Below are positions 46,583-57,463 of a DNA stretch of 64,000 bases, in pieces. The DNA lies in the NCBI RefSeq assembly GCF_002214185.1, contig NZ_CP022161.1:9307486-9371485 (forward strand). Direction: 5' to 3'. Position numbers and translations under genes: made by a program. Origin of the DNA: Streptomyces capitiformicae (GTDB lineage Bacteria > Actinomycetota > Actinomycetes > Streptomycetales > Streptomycetaceae). The notes beneath the pieces were generated by a model, which saw nothing but the letters and a program-made list of their open reading frames with translations, did no database searches and was not told the DNA's origin. The number at the start of each line of letters is the position of its first letter. The first letter of the stretch is position 1.

Positions 46583-46840
46583 CTACCGCAACCTGATCCC
46601 GTAGGCGCGCTCCACGATCCACCGTTTGGGGATCGGCACGAACCCGGTCCGGGCCGGGTTCCGCTCGACAATCTCCACCTCGATGCCCACCTTCTGCCCG
46701 TGCGCGACGACGGCGTTCTCGGAGCCTTGGTCGACCAGGGCCTTCTGCGTGGTGTCGGTGTCGGCGGGGACCTTGTCCAGCAGGGCGATGTCTGCGGAGT
46801 TGTCGTGCACGGACGCGGCGAGCACCACCACGGCGATCAC
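46583..46840 (-). pseudogene. IS5-type transposase C-terminal fragment
   Basis: Reverse frame with ASVHDNSADIALLDKVPADT, KALVDQGSENAVVAHGQKVGIEVEIVERNP and FVPIPKRWIVERAYG, which is the DDE-domain end of IS5-family transposases (ERNP...F.P.PKRW.VE). It stops early at 46583 and lacks the N-terminal two thirds. Confidence 0.7.
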
Positions 46841-46954
46841 CAGGCCCGTGTTTCTGGAGCGCCGAGGTCAGCGAGCGGCACGAGGATCTGATACGACGCT
46901 CGGTCGAGCGGGCGCGGACCTGCGGCGAGATCGGGGACGACTGCCCGTGACAGG

Positions 46955-47140
46955 GTGCTGCTGCTGTTCGGTGCGCAGCAGCGGATCGACATCGCCGCCC
47001 GGCTGCTCGCAGACCCGGTCCAGACGGGCCGGAGTGTCACGGACATCGTCTGCGCGGTCGGCTTCAAGGACGCCTCACACTTCGCCCGCGCCTTCAAGAG
47101 CCGCCACTGCGTCAGCCCGCGTGAGTATCACAGGGATCAC
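46955..47140 (+). pseudogene. AraC family regulator, C-terminal HTH fragment
   Basis: The forward frame reads QQRIDIAARLLADPVQTGRSVTDIVCAVGFKDASHFARAFKSR plus SPREYHRDH, the second half of an AraC-type DNA-binding domain. The first HTH and the sensor domain are missing, and the frame continues into unrelated sequence. It abuts the IS5 scrap. Confidence 0.72.
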
Positions 47141-47225
47141 TCGGCTGCTCCACAGGGGCCTGGCGCAGAGCCTTTCCGGTGGCTGGTGGAGACTGGAAGA
47201 CGGCGTATGGTCTTTTTCCTTGTCT

Positions 47226-48038
47226 TCAGATCTCGTCGCCGCCGGGCCCGTGTCGTTGCGGGACGGCCGCCGAAGCCCGCTCTTCGATCCGGTGCACCGC
47301 GGCCCGCAGGTCGTCCAGGTGGCGCCGCGCCACTTCCTGCGCGGACATGACCGTCTTGCGCCAGGTCACGTTGACGCATCCCAGGACCTCCCCGTGCAGG
47401 CGGATGGGCACGGCGATCGAGTTGCGACCGTCGAAGTCGTACTCCGGTGCGCGCACGCTGTATCCACGGGACCGGGTGGTCGCCAGCAGACGCCGCAGCC
47501 AGCCCGGATCGTGGGCGTACGCGTTGCCCGGAGCGTCGTGCTCGCGCAGGCGGCGCAGGACCGCCTCCCGCTCCCGCTCGGCGCAGAAGGCGATGTAGGC
47601 CCGGCCCGAGGCGCCGAGCAGCATGTGCGAACGGAAACCGATGGGCGCCACGGGGACCACCTCGTCGAAATACGCCTTGGGGCTGTTCGTGTCGATCGTC
47701 TCCATGTAGTCCAACCGGGGCACGGTCAGCACCGACGGCCACATCACGCGCTCGCACAGCTCTTCCAGGACCGACGACGCCAGCTCGCCAAGCCACTCGG
47801 CGTCGTTGTAGGGGGCCCGCTGCGGTCTGAGGCTCGCGACGAACGCCCCGTCGGCGAGCCGCTGCCAGACCAGGCCCTCCTGGTTGCAGGTGTGGAGGAT
47901 GCGGATCAGGGTGGCTTTGGGGATGCCGGTGACCTGGTGCAGGTCGTGCAGGCTGGCGGCACGCATCGCCTCCAGGGCCTTCAGCACCTGTAGGCCGCGC
48001 TCGAGAGAGCTGATCGTTTTCACCTGGTACTGCCGCAT
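47226..48038 (-). CDS. IclR family transcriptional regulator
   Basis: 270 residues. The N-terminal winged helix (SLERGLQVLKALEAMRAASLHDLHQVTGIPKATLIRILHTCNQEGLVWQ) and the IclR effector domain (LTVPRLDYMETIDTNSP, GFRSHMLLGASGRAYIAF, YDFDGRNSIAVPIRLHGEVLGCVNVTW) are clear. It is divergent from the CoA-ligase/kinase/carboxylase operon with a perfect 15-bp palindrome between them, so it very likely controls that operon and senses its substrate or an intermediate. IclR regulators of aromatic pathways are often activators. Confidence 0.92.
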   Translation of the reverse strand: MRQYQVKTISSLERGLQVLKALEAMRAASLHDLHQVTGIPKATLIRILHTCNQEGLVWQRLADGAFVASLRPQRAPYNDAEWLGELASSVLEELCERVMWPSVLTVPRLDYMETIDTNSPKAYFDEVVPVAPIGFRSHMLLGASGRAYIAFCAEREREAVLRRLREHDAPGNAYAHDPGWLRRLLATTRSRGYSVRAPEYDFDGRNSIAVPIRLHGEVLGCVNVTWRKTVMSAQEVARRHLDDLRAAVHRIEERASAAVPQRHGPGGDEI

Positions 48039-48072
48039 GAGACGACCCTCACCTGCGAAGATGGAGAGTGGA

Positions 48073-48087
48073 TTTCACTAGGTGAAA
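48073..48087. promoter_or_regulatory. Operator TTTCACTAGGTGAAA (IclR site)
   Basis: Perfect 6-bp arms TTTCAC/GTGAAA with a 3-bp centre, 35 bp from the iclR start and 72 bp from the CoA ligase start. A half-site TTTTCACC lies at the beginning of iclR. Confidence 0.75.
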
Positions 48088-48158
48088 AGCTAGCAGGGAA
48101 CTGTTGCTTGCGTCCCGGCTCGTCGGAGACCGTTCCTCCGATGACGCGAGGAGGCGAC

Positions 48159-50231
48159 ATGACCGTCGAGACAGCAGGGGGCTTCCCTGCCACTGGTCGG
48201 GCACACGGCGCAGCCGGCAGGGCCGCCGTGGTGGCCGAAGGCGAGCTGCTGTGGACGCCCGGCCCGCGGCGGGTCGCGGAGGCCAATGTCACGCGGTTCG
48301 CGGACTGGCTGTCCCGGGAACGGGGGCTGCGGTTCGACGGCTACGACGAGCTGTGGAACTGGTCCGTCACCGACCTGGAGGGATTCTGGGGCGCCCTGTG
48401 GGACTACTTCGGCATCCGGTCGACGACCCCGTACTCCTCGGTGCTCGACGGCCGGGACATGCCGGGGGCGCGGTGGTTTCCCGGGGCGCGGCTGAACTAC
48501 GCCGAGCACGTACTGCGAAACGAACGGTCGGGCACCGACGCCGTGGTGTTCGGCTCCGAGAGCGCCGCTCCCGTCGGCCTTCCGTGGGAGGACTTCGCGG
48601 GCCGGGTGCGCGTCCTGGCGACCCGGTTGCGGGCGCTCGGCGTACGCCCCGGCGACCGGGTCTGCGGATATCTGCCGAACGTGCCTCAGGCCGCGATCGC
48701 GATGCTCGCGACGACGGCCATCGGGGCCGTATGGGCGAGCGCTTCCCCCGACTTCGGGTCGCGAGGCGTCATCGACCGGTTCGGCCAGCTCAGGCCGAAG
48801 GTCCTCTTCTGCGTCGACGGCTACCGCTACGGCGGAAAGACCTTCGACCGCCGGGACGAGGTGCGCCGCATCGCCGACGCGCTTCCCGGCCTGGAGCACG
48901 TGATCCACCTCCCCGTCCTCGACGACGGGGACGAGCCGCCGGCCGTCGGCGGCCTGCGCTGGGACGAGGTCCTCGACCACCCGCCCGTTCCCGCCGAAGA
49001 CTTCGAATTCGAGCACGTCCCCTTCGACCACCCGCTGTGGGTGCTCTTCTCCTCCGGTACGACCGGACTGCCCAAGGCGATCGTCCACGGGCACGGCGGC
49101 ATCCTGCTGGAGCAGCTGAAGCTGCAGACCTTCCACATGGACCTGCGCGAGGGCGACCGGCCGCTCTTCTTCACCACCACCGGCTGGATGATGTGGAACT
49201 TCCTGATCAGCTCCCTGCTGGTCGGCGCCTGCCCGGTGCTCTACGACGGCAACCCCGCCCACCCGGAGCCGGACGTGCTGTGGCGGATCGCGCAGGACAC
49301 CCGGACCACCTTCTTCGGCGCCAGCCCCGCCTACGTCGACCTCATGACCAAGGCCGGCATCGTCCCTGGCGAACGGTATGACCTGTCCGCCCTGCGCACG
49401 GTCATGCCCGCCGGCTCACCGGTGTCGCCCCAGTGCACCGCCTGGTTCTACGGCAACGTCAAGGCGGACCTGTGGATCGCCACCGGCAGCGGCGGCACCG
49501 ACTGCTGCACCGGCTTCGTCGGCGGTGTGCCCACCCTGCCCGTTTACGCCGGCGAGATGCAGGCACGCTCGCTGGGGGTCGCCGCGTACGCCTACGACGA
49601 GCACGGCCGCCAGGTCGTGGACGAGGTCGGCGAGCTGGTGATCACGGAGCCGCTGCCGTCCATGCCGGTCACGTTCTGGGGCCCGGACGGCGACGAGCGG
49701 TACCGCCGTACGTACTTCGAGGACTTCCCGGGCGCCTGGCGACACGGCGACTTCTTCAAGGTCAACGCTCGCGGCGGCTGCTTCGTACTCGGCCGCGCCG
49801 ACGCCACCCTCAACCGGCAGGGCGTGCGCATCGGCACCGCGGAGATCTACCGGGTCGTCGAAGCCCTCGAGCAGGTCACGGGAGCCCTGGTGGTCAGCCT
49901 CGACCTGCCGGACGAGAAGTTCTTCATGCCGCTGTTCGTCGCCCTGACCGACGGTGTCACCCTCGACGCCGGCCTCCGGCAGACGATCCGGGACCGACTC
50001 CGCCGCGAGTACAGCCCCCGCCACGTACCGGACCGCATCATCCAGGTCCCGGCCGTCCCGACCACCCTGACCGGCAAGAAGCTCGAGGTGCCGGCGCGCC
50101 GCATCCTGCTCGGCACCCCCGTCGAACAGGCGGCCGACCCGAGCGCGGTCGCCGACCCGCGCGCGCTCGACGCCCTCGCCCGCTACGCCCGTACCCAGCG
50201 CGACTACCCCTTGGCCACCGCCACCGTCTGA
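48159..50231 (+). CDS. Acetoacetyl-CoA synthetase-type beta-keto acid:CoA ligase
   Basis: ATP-dependent CoA activation of a beta-keto acid. The 690-residue protein starts at ATG 48159 (GAGGAGG upstream). The ANL-family core has FSSGTTGLPKAIVHGHGG (AMP-binding P-loop), TTTGWMMWN, GSGGTDCCTGFVG, the hinge HGDFFKV, and TGKKLEVPARR with the catalytic Lys. N-terminal LNYAEHVL is the ACAS signature. In this operon the substrate is more likely an aroylacetate made by the carboxylase than acetoacetate; thiolysis would then give aroyl-CoA and acetyl-CoA. A thiolase gene is not seen nearby. Confidence 0.88.
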   Translation: MTVETAGGFPATGRAHGAAGRAAVVAEGELLWTPGPRRVAEANVTRFADWLSRERGLRFDGYDELWNWSVTDLEGFWGALWDYFGIRSTTPYSSVLDGRDMPGARWFPGARLNYAEHVLRNERSGTDAVVFGSESAAPVGLPWEDFAGRVRVLATRLRALGVRPGDRVCGYLPNVPQAAIAMLATTAIGAVWASASPDFGSRGVIDRFGQLRPKVLFCVDGYRYGGKTFDRRDEVRRIADALPGLEHVIHLPVLDDGDEPPAVGGLRWDEVLDHPPVPAEDFEFEHVPFDHPLWVLFSSGTTGLPKAIVHGHGGILLEQLKLQTFHMDLREGDRPLFFTTTGWMMWNFLISSLLVGACPVLYDGNPAHPEPDVLWRIAQDTRTTFFGASPAYVDLMTKAGIVPGERYDLSALRTVMPAGSPVSPQCTAWFYGNVKADLWIATGSGGTDCCTGFVGGVPTLPVYAGEMQARSLGVAAYAYDEHGRQVVDEVGELVITEPLPSMPVTFWGPDGDERYRRTYFEDFPGAWRHGDFFKVNARGGCFVLGRADATLNRQGVRIGTAEIYRVVEALEQVTGALVVSLDLPDEKFFMPLFVALTDGVTLDAGLRQTIRDRLRREYSPRHVPDRIIQVPAVPTTLTGKKLEVPARRILLGTPVEQAADPSAVADPRALDALARYARTQRDYPLATATV

Positions 50232-50291
50232 GCCGCACCACCCTCGGAACCCCGCTCCCTACCGCCTGAGCCGCACACCCTGGAGAGCCCC

Positions 50292-52112
50292 GTGAACGAT
50301 GACAGAACCGCCCCCCGCTTCCCACTGCCCTCGGAACTGACCGATGTCGCGGGCGCCGAAGGCTGGGCGTCGATGTACCCGTACTACACCCGGTTCCAGC
50401 CCGGGGACGACCAGCGGTTCTGGTTCTACAACGCGATGCACTTCCCCGAGCCGATGCCCGCGTTCGACGCCATCACTGCCGAGGCGCCCTACACCGCTAT
50501 CGGCGCGAACACCGCGCGCATGTTCGTCTTCCCCACCACGCTCGGCATCGAGCACCGCATCGTCAACGGCCGGGTCTACATCACCGCCAACCCGGTCACC
50601 GACCCCGAGGAGATCCAGCACAGGCTCGCGGAGTTCAGCGAGCGGGCTGGGTACTACTACGAGAACTGGGACGACCTCTACCAGGGCTGGGTCGCCCGCA
50701 TCACCGCGCTGATCGACGAGGTGCAACGGATCGAGGTGCCCCGGCTGCCCGAGTTCGAGGACCCGGAGGTCGTGTTCCAGGCCAAGGGCGTGGCCCAGAA
50801 CCACTACGTCCGGGAGAACTACCACCGGCTGATCGACCTGTACTCCAAGATGTGGCACCACCACTCCGAGTTTCTGATGCTCGGCTACGGCGCCTACGTC
50901 GTGTTCTTCGAGTTCTGCAAGACGTCGTTCCCGGAGATCCCCGACCAGGACGTGGCCCGCATGGTCGCGGGGATCGACGTCATCCTCTACCGCCCGGACG
51001 ACGAGCTGAAGAAGCTGGCGAAGCTGGCGGTCGAGTACGGCGTCGACGATCTCTTCGTCGAGGGCTGCGAGCCCGACAAGGTGCTGGCCGCGCTCGCCGC
51101 CCGCGGGGACGGCGGCCGGAGCTGGCTGGAGGCGATGGACGCCGTGCGCGAGCCGTGGTTCAACATGTCGACCGGCGCCGGTTTCTACCATCACCACCGC
51201 AGCTGGAACGACGACCTCACGGTGCCGTTCGCGGCGCTGCCCGGCTATGTCGACCAGGCCAGGAGGGGCGAGCTGCTCGACCGCCCCACCGAACAGCTCA
51301 CGGCCGAGCGCGAGCGCATCGCCCAGGAGTATCGCTCCCTGCTGGCCGGAGAGGAGGAGCAGGCCGCCTTCGACCAGATGCTGGGCCTGGCCCGGGTGGT
51401 CTTCCCCTTCGTCGAGGACCACAACTTCTACTGCGAGCACTACTTCACCACCAAGTTCTTCGCCAAGGTCCGCGAGTTCGGTGAGCTGCTCCATGACCAC
51501 GGGGTCCTGGCCGACGCCGAGGACGTCTTCCAGCTGAACCACACCGAGGTCGGCCAGGCCCTGACCGACGTGATGCTCGCCTGGGCGGCCGGGAGCAAGC
51601 CGGTGGGCTCGGCACACGTGCGCGAGACGGTCGCTGAGCGCAAGCGGATGCTGGAAGCCCTCGCGGGCTGGTCCCCGCCGCCCGCGCTGGGACCGGTCCC
51701 CGAGGTACTCAACGACCCGGCGGTCCGCATGCTGTGGGGCATCACCGCCGAGACCATCCAGGCCTGGTCCACACCGACCGCGGACGGCGATCACGAGGTG
51801 CGCGGCTTCGCCGCCTCGCCGGGCGTCGTCGAGGGCACCGCCCGGGTGCTGCTCAGCGCCAACGACATCGGCCAGGTACGGGAGGGCGAGGTGCTGGTTT
51901 GTCCGGTGACCGCGCCCAGCTGGGGCCCGGTCTTCGGCAAGATCGCGGCCGCCGTCTCGGACATCGGCGGCACCATGTCGCACGCGGCGATCGTGGCCCG
52001 TGAGTACGGGCTGCCCGCCGTCGTCGGCACAGGCCACGCCACCAAGCGGATCACCACCGGCCAGCGGCTGCGCGTGGACGGCGACCGCGGCATCGTCACC
52101 ATCCTCGACTGA
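50292..52112 (+). CDS. Phenol-phosphorylating synthase, large subunit (PEP-synthase-like swivelling His domain)
   Basis: 606 residues from GTG 50292. The C-terminal ~90 residues are the PEP-utilising mobile domain, GFAASPGVVEGTARVLLSANDIG...DIGGTMSHAAIVAREYGLPAVVGTG, with His564 as phosphocarrier. The N-terminal ~500 residues are the substrate-binding part seen in the 70-kDa subunit of phenylphosphate synthase (PpsA of Thauera) and in HpeH/AcvA-type kinases. The ATP-grasp half is the separate next gene. This split is normal for aryl-phosphate synthases and not a frameshift: the genes are in order and each has its own ribosome binding site. Expected reaction: phenolic substrate plus ATP gives aryl phosphate, AMP and phosphate. 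Confidence 0.83.
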   Translation: MNDDRTAPRFPLPSELTDVAGAEGWASMYPYYTRFQPGDDQRFWFYNAMHFPEPMPAFDAITAEAPYTAIGANTARMFVFPTTLGIEHRIVNGRVYITANPVTDPEEIQHRLAEFSERAGYYYENWDDLYQGWVARITALIDEVQRIEVPRLPEFEDPEVVFQAKGVAQNHYVRENYHRLIDLYSKMWHHHSEFLMLGYGAYVVFFEFCKTSFPEIPDQDVARMVAGIDVILYRPDDELKKLAKLAVEYGVDDLFVEGCEPDKVLAALAARGDGGRSWLEAMDAVREPWFNMSTGAGFYHHHRSWNDDLTVPFAALPGYVDQARRGELLDRPTEQLTAERERIAQEYRSLLAGEEEQAAFDQMLGLARVVFPFVEDHNFYCEHYFTTKFFAKVREFGELLHDHGVLADAEDVFQLNHTEVGQALTDVMLAWAAGSKPVGSAHVRETVAERKRMLEALAGWSPPPALGPVPEVLNDPAVRMLWGITAETIQAWSTPTADGDHEVRGFAASPGVVEGTARVLLSANDIGQVREGEVLVCPVTAPSWGPVFGKIAAAVSDIGGTMSHAAIVAREYGLPAVVGTGHATKRITTGQRLRVDGDRGIVTILD

Positions 52113-52129
52113 GCGTGGGGAGCACGACA

Positions 52130-53230
52130 ATGAACACCTCACCTCATGTCCGCCGGTTCGCGGAACTGCGGCTGACGGACCGGCCCACGGTCGGCGGCAA
52201 GGGCGCGAGCCTCGGCGAACTCACCTTCGCCGGCGCCCCCGTACCGCCCGGCTACGTCGTCACCACCACGGCCTTCGATGCCTTCCTCGGCGCCCTCGAC
52301 CCGGACGGCGAGATCCGCACCGCCATCGAGGCGCTGGACTCCGAGGACACCGAGGCGATCACCCGCGTGGTCACACCCGTCAGGGAGCGCATCGAGGCGG
52401 CCGAACTGCCCGAAGAGGTGGCGGCGGCGATCCGCGGCCACTACCGCGACCTGGACAGCGAGTCCGACACCCCGGGTGAGCCCGCCCCCGTCGCCGTACG
52501 CTCCAGCGCCACCAGCGAAGACGCGGAGGACGCCAGCTTCGCCGGCCTCCAGGACACCTACCTGTGGGTGCGCGGCGAGGACGCCCTTGTCGAGAACGTC
52601 CGCCGCTGCTGGGCCAGCCTCTACAGCGTCGAGTCGGTCAGCTACCGGCGTCGCCTCGGCCTGCCGGAACACGACCTCGCCATGGCCGTCGTCGTCCAGC
52701 GCATGATCGACCCGCGCTGCGCCGGCGTCATGTTCACCCGCAGCCCGCTCACCGGCGACCGCTCGGTCGTCGCCCTGGAAGCGTCCTGGGGCCTGGGGTC
52801 CGCTCTCGTCAGCGGTGACGTGACACCCGACAAGTACGTGGTCGGCAAGGTCACCGGAGACATCTGCTCCCGCACCGTCTCGGCCAAGCTGCGACAGCAC
52901 CGGATGGACCCGAGCGGCTCCGGGGTGCTGGAGGAGGACGTACCGGAATACCTCCGGGACGAACCCTGTCTGTCCGACGAGGAGATCCACGAACTCGTGA
53001 CGCTCGGCCGGCAGGTCGAGTCCCACTACGGGGCACCACAGGACATCGAGTGGGCGATCTCCCGCAACCTCGCCCCCGGCCACAACATCTACCTGCTCCA
53101 AAGCCGCCCCGAAACCGTCTGGGCGAGCCGGGAGAAGGCCCCGACGGCCTCGCCGAAGGCCAGGGCGTTCGACCACGTGCTGTCGCTGCTCGGCGGCGCG
53201 GGCTCCGGCCCCGGTGGGAGTACGAAGTGA
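52130..53230 (+). CDS. Phenol-phosphorylating synthase, ATP-binding subunit
   Basis: 366 residues from ATG 52130 (GGGGAG upstream; GTG 52115 possible). It is the PPDK/PEP-synthase N-terminal ATP-grasp alone: VGGKGASLGELTFAGAPVPPGYV, VAVRSSATSEDAEDASFAGLQDTYL, RCAGVMFTRSPLTGD, EASWGLGSALVSGDVTPD and the closing IEWAI...IYLLQSRPE. It transfers the beta-phosphate of ATP to the His of the larger subunit. It matches the ~40-kDa PpsB-like subunit in size and order. Its stop overlaps the biotin-carrier gene start (GTGA). Confidence 0.85.
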   Translation: MNTSPHVRRFAELRLTDRPTVGGKGASLGELTFAGAPVPPGYVVTTTAFDAFLGALDPDGEIRTAIEALDSEDTEAITRVVTPVRERIEAAELPEEVAAAIRGHYRDLDSESDTPGEPAPVAVRSSATSEDAEDASFAGLQDTYLWVRGEDALVENVRRCWASLYSVESVSYRRRLGLPEHDLAMAVVVQRMIDPRCAGVMFTRSPLTGDRSVVALEASWGLGSALVSGDVTPDKYVVGKVTGDICSRTVSAKLRQHRMDPSGSGVLEEDVPEYLRDEPCLSDEEIHELVTLGRQVESHYGAPQDIEWAISRNLAPGHNIYLLQSRPETVWASREKAPTASPKARAFDHVLSLLGGAGSGPGGSTK

Positions 53231-53717
53231 ACCTGACCGGCGAGGACGTCCAGGACATCCTGCGGATCATCGACGGCATGGAGGTCGACCGCCTCCATCT
53301 GCGTACGGGTCGGTTCGAACTGTCGCTTTGCCGTGGCGACGACGGCGCGTGGACACAGTCCGCACGCACGACAGCCGAACCGGTGCTGGTCGATGACCGA
53401 CAAGTACCCGCGGTCCAGGGCGTGGCAGCTGCGGACAGGCAGACTGAGCCCGCCCGCGAGGGCCTGACCGGGGTCCGTACACCTCTGCCCGGTGCTTTCT
53501 ACCGGGCGCCGAAACCCGGCGCGGCACCCTTCGTCGAGATCGGGGACGAGGTCACCGAGACCACGGTCGTCGGGATCGTCGAGACGATGAAACTGATGAA
53601 CTCCGTGTACGCGGAGGCCTCCGGCACAGTGGCCGAAATCGTCTTGGGGGACGGCGAGTTCGCCGAGCAGGGTGCCGTGCTCATGTTCATCGACCCACTG
53701 GCGACAGGGGTGGCGCC

Positions 53718-53721
<4 letters not shown>
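53227..53721 (+). CDS. Biotin carboxyl carrier protein
   Basis: 164 residues from GTG 53227, overlapping the previous stop by 4 bp. N-terminal DVQDILRIIDGMEVDRLHLRTGRFELSL is the assembly segment, followed by a Pro/Ala linker and the lipoyl-like domain with VGIVETMKLMNSVYAEASG, where Lys122 is the biotin site. It differs from the AccA2 fused carrier and from lone AccB by its short linker. It forms one carboxylase with the next two genes. Confidence 0.9.
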
Positions 53722-55074
<1,353 letters not shown>

Positions 55075-55082
<8 letters not shown>

Positions 55083-56550
55083 CATCCAGCTCGTCGACGT
55101 GTCGCTGCGCGACGGCAACCAGAGCCTGTGGAGCGCCACCGGACTCGACACCGGCAAGATCCTCCAGATCGCGCCGGTCCTGGACCGGGTCGGCTTCCGC
55201 GCCCTCGACTACACCTCCAGCACCCACATGGGCATGGCGGTGCGCACCCACCGCGAGGACCCGTGGGAGCGGATACGGCTGACGCACCGCGCCATGCCGA
55301 ACACCCCTCTGCAGTTCATCGGCACCGGGCTGCGCTTCATCTCCTGGGAAGTCGCCCACCCCGAGTTCATGCAACTGGTCTACGACCGGCTGGTGGCCAA
55401 CGGGGTCACCCGGTACGTCGTCCTGGACCCCATGCACGACATGGACGCCGTACGCGAGTCCGCGCGCATGATCCGAGCAGCTGGGGCCACCGAGATCGTC
55501 GGAGCACTGACCTTCACTGTCAGCGACGTCCACGACGACGCCCACTACGCCTCGCTCGCGGCGCAGATGGCCGCCTGCCCGGACATCGACCGGGTCTACA
55601 TCAAGGATCCTGGCGGGCTGCTGACGTCGGAACGCGCCGCCACACTGATCCCGGCCGTCCTGGGCAAGCTCGTCGGCACACCGCTGGAGCTGCACTCCCA
55701 CTGCACGATCGGTCTGCCGGGCCTGACCTACCTCAAGGCTGCCGACCTGGGCGTACAGGCCCTGCAGGTAGCCTGCGGGGCTCTTGCTGGCGGCACGTCC
55801 CTGCCCAACGCCCAGCAGGTCGTGGCCAATCTGCGCGAAATCGGCCACACCGTGGACGTCGACGACCGGCTGCTGGGCGTGGTCGCCGACTACTTCGACG
55901 GCATGGCGGCGGCCGAGGGGCTGCCCGTCGGCGGTCCCCGGGACTACGACGCCGCGTTCATGCGCCACCAGGTCGCAGGCGGGGTCATGACCACCCTGCA
56001 CCGGCAGCTCGACGAACTCGGTTTCAGCGACCGCTTCGACGCGGTCATCGAGGAGGTGACCCGCGTCCGCGCCGAACTCGGCCACCCCATCATGGTCACC
56101 CCCTTCCCGCAGATGGTGTGCACCCAGGCCCTCTACAACGTGATCGGCACCGAACGCTACGAGAACGTCTCCGACCCGGTGATCCGGTACGTGCTGGGCA
56201 GCTTCGGCCGCCCCACCGCCCCCGTGGACCCGCAGGTCGCCGACCGCATCCTGGGACGGCCCCGGGCGAAGGAACTCGCCGCCGAACCGCCCCCGCCCAC
56301 CGTCGCCGAACTGCGTCGGCGCCTCCCGCGCGGCATCAGCGACGAAGAACTGCTGCTGCGGGCCACCATGCCCGCCGAGCAGGTGGACGCCATGGTGGCC
56401 GCCGGTCCGGCCCGACGGCACTACAACCCCGACGTCAAACCGGTGCTCGACCTGCTCCAAGGCCTACGGACACGCCCGGCGACACCCGAACTGATCCTCG
56501 ACCGGCCCGACTTCCGACTGGAGCTGCACCGTGACCGCCGACCCGTCTGA
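55075..56550 (+). CDS. Carboxyltransferase subunit of the HMGL/pyruvate-carboxylase type
   Basis: 491 residues from GTG 55075 (GGAGG upstream; overlaps the biotin carboxylase by 8 bp). TIM-barrel DRE-type domain: VDVSLRDGNQSLWSA (metal Asp), RVYIKDPGGLL with Lys177 that would be carboxylated, and LELHSHCTIGLPG with the metal-binding His207 and His209. The C-terminal part resembles the oxaloacetate-decarboxylase/pyruvate-carboxylase tail (VTPFPQMVCTQALYNV). Carboxyltransferases of this class act on a ketone alpha carbon, which fits carboxylation of an acetophenone methyl group. Pyruvate as substrate is the main alternative. Confidence 0.85.
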
Positions 56551-57463
56551 CGAGGCTGCCGCCCGCGTGACCGCCGAAACGGCTGATGAGACCGACGACC
56601 TGACTGGCCGTCTGCGGGCCGTCCGGGGCGTCGTCTTCGACATGGACGGCACGCTCGTCCTGGGCGACCGACGCAACCACGGGCTCACCCCCCTCCCTGG
56701 AGCCCTGGAACTCACGGCCGACCTCACCGCCCGCGGCCTGCCCTGGGTCACCTTCACCAACGGCACCGCCCGCACCCCGGAGGCCTACGCCGAGACGCTG
56801 CGCCGCATCGGTTTCGACCTGCCGGACGACGCCATGCTCACTCCGGCGACCAGCGCCGTCGACCACTTCCTGGCCATGGGACACCGCAGCGCGCTGGTGC
56901 TCGGCGGCGACGGCCTGAAGGAGCCGCTTCGCCAAGCCGGCATCGAGATCGTCGAGCCCAAGGGCAAGCCGGAAGCCGACGCCGTGCTCGTCGGCTGGTA
57001 CCGCGAGTTCACGATGGACGACCTGGAAGCCGCCTGCCACGCCGTCTTCGGAGGCGCCACCCTGTACAGCAGCTCACAGTCGGTGTTCTTCGCCAGCGCC
57101 GACGGTCGAGCACTGGGCACATCCCGGGCCATCTGCGCCATGGTCAGCAGTGTCACGGGCGTCACCGAACAGGTCGTGGGCAAGCCCTCACTCACCGGCC
57201 TGCGCTGCGCCGCGCGCCGACTGGGCGTCGCCCCGCAACACCTCGCCGTCGTTGGAGACGACCCGGAACTGGAGATGGCGATGGCCCGGCGTGCCGGGGC
57301 TATCGGCATCGCGGTGACCACCGGCATCCACGCGGCGAACCACTTCACCACACTGTCCTCGGAGCAGCGCCCGCATCTCACCGTCGAGGGCGTGGGCGGG
57401 CTGATCACCCTGTTGCCCGCCCCGCGCTCCCACCCCACCGAGAACGGATCCGTACCGACATGA
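56531..57463 (+). CDS. HAD-superfamily (IIA, NagD-like) phosphatase
   Basis: 310 residues from GTG 56531, overlapping the previous gene by 20 bp. Motif I VVFDMDGTLVLGD (Asp37 nucleophile, Asp39 acid), motif II TFTNGTAR, motif III VVGKPS, motif IV VVGDDPELEMAMA. The NagD-type cap lies between motifs II and III. In this operon it would remove phosphate from the carboxylated aryl phosphate, the HpeD/AcvF step. HAD-IIA enzymes are often promiscuous phosphatases, so the sequence alone does not fix the substrate. Confidence 0.87.
   Translation: MTADPSDEAAARVTAETADETDDLTGRLRAVRGVVFDMDGTLVLGDRRNHGLTPLPGALELTADLTARGLPWVTFTNGTARTPEAYAETLRRIGFDLPDDAMLTPATSAVDHFLAMGHRSALVLGGDGLKEPLRQAGIEIVEPKGKPEADAVLVGWYREFTMDDLEAACHAVFGGATLYSSSQSVFFASADGRALGTSRAICAMVSSVTGVTEQVVGKPSLTGLRCAARRLGVAPQHLAVVGDDPELEMAMARRAGAIGIAVTTGIHAANHFTTLSSEQRPHLTVEGVGGLITLLPAPRSHPTENGSVPT

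Noticed and set aside
50292..53230. A single PEP synthase gene broken by a frameshift
   Set aside because: The ATP-grasp half comes second, not first, each part has its own start and Shine-Dalgarno, and the C-terminal PEP/pyruvate barrel is absent. This is the two-subunit aryl-phosphate synthase layout.
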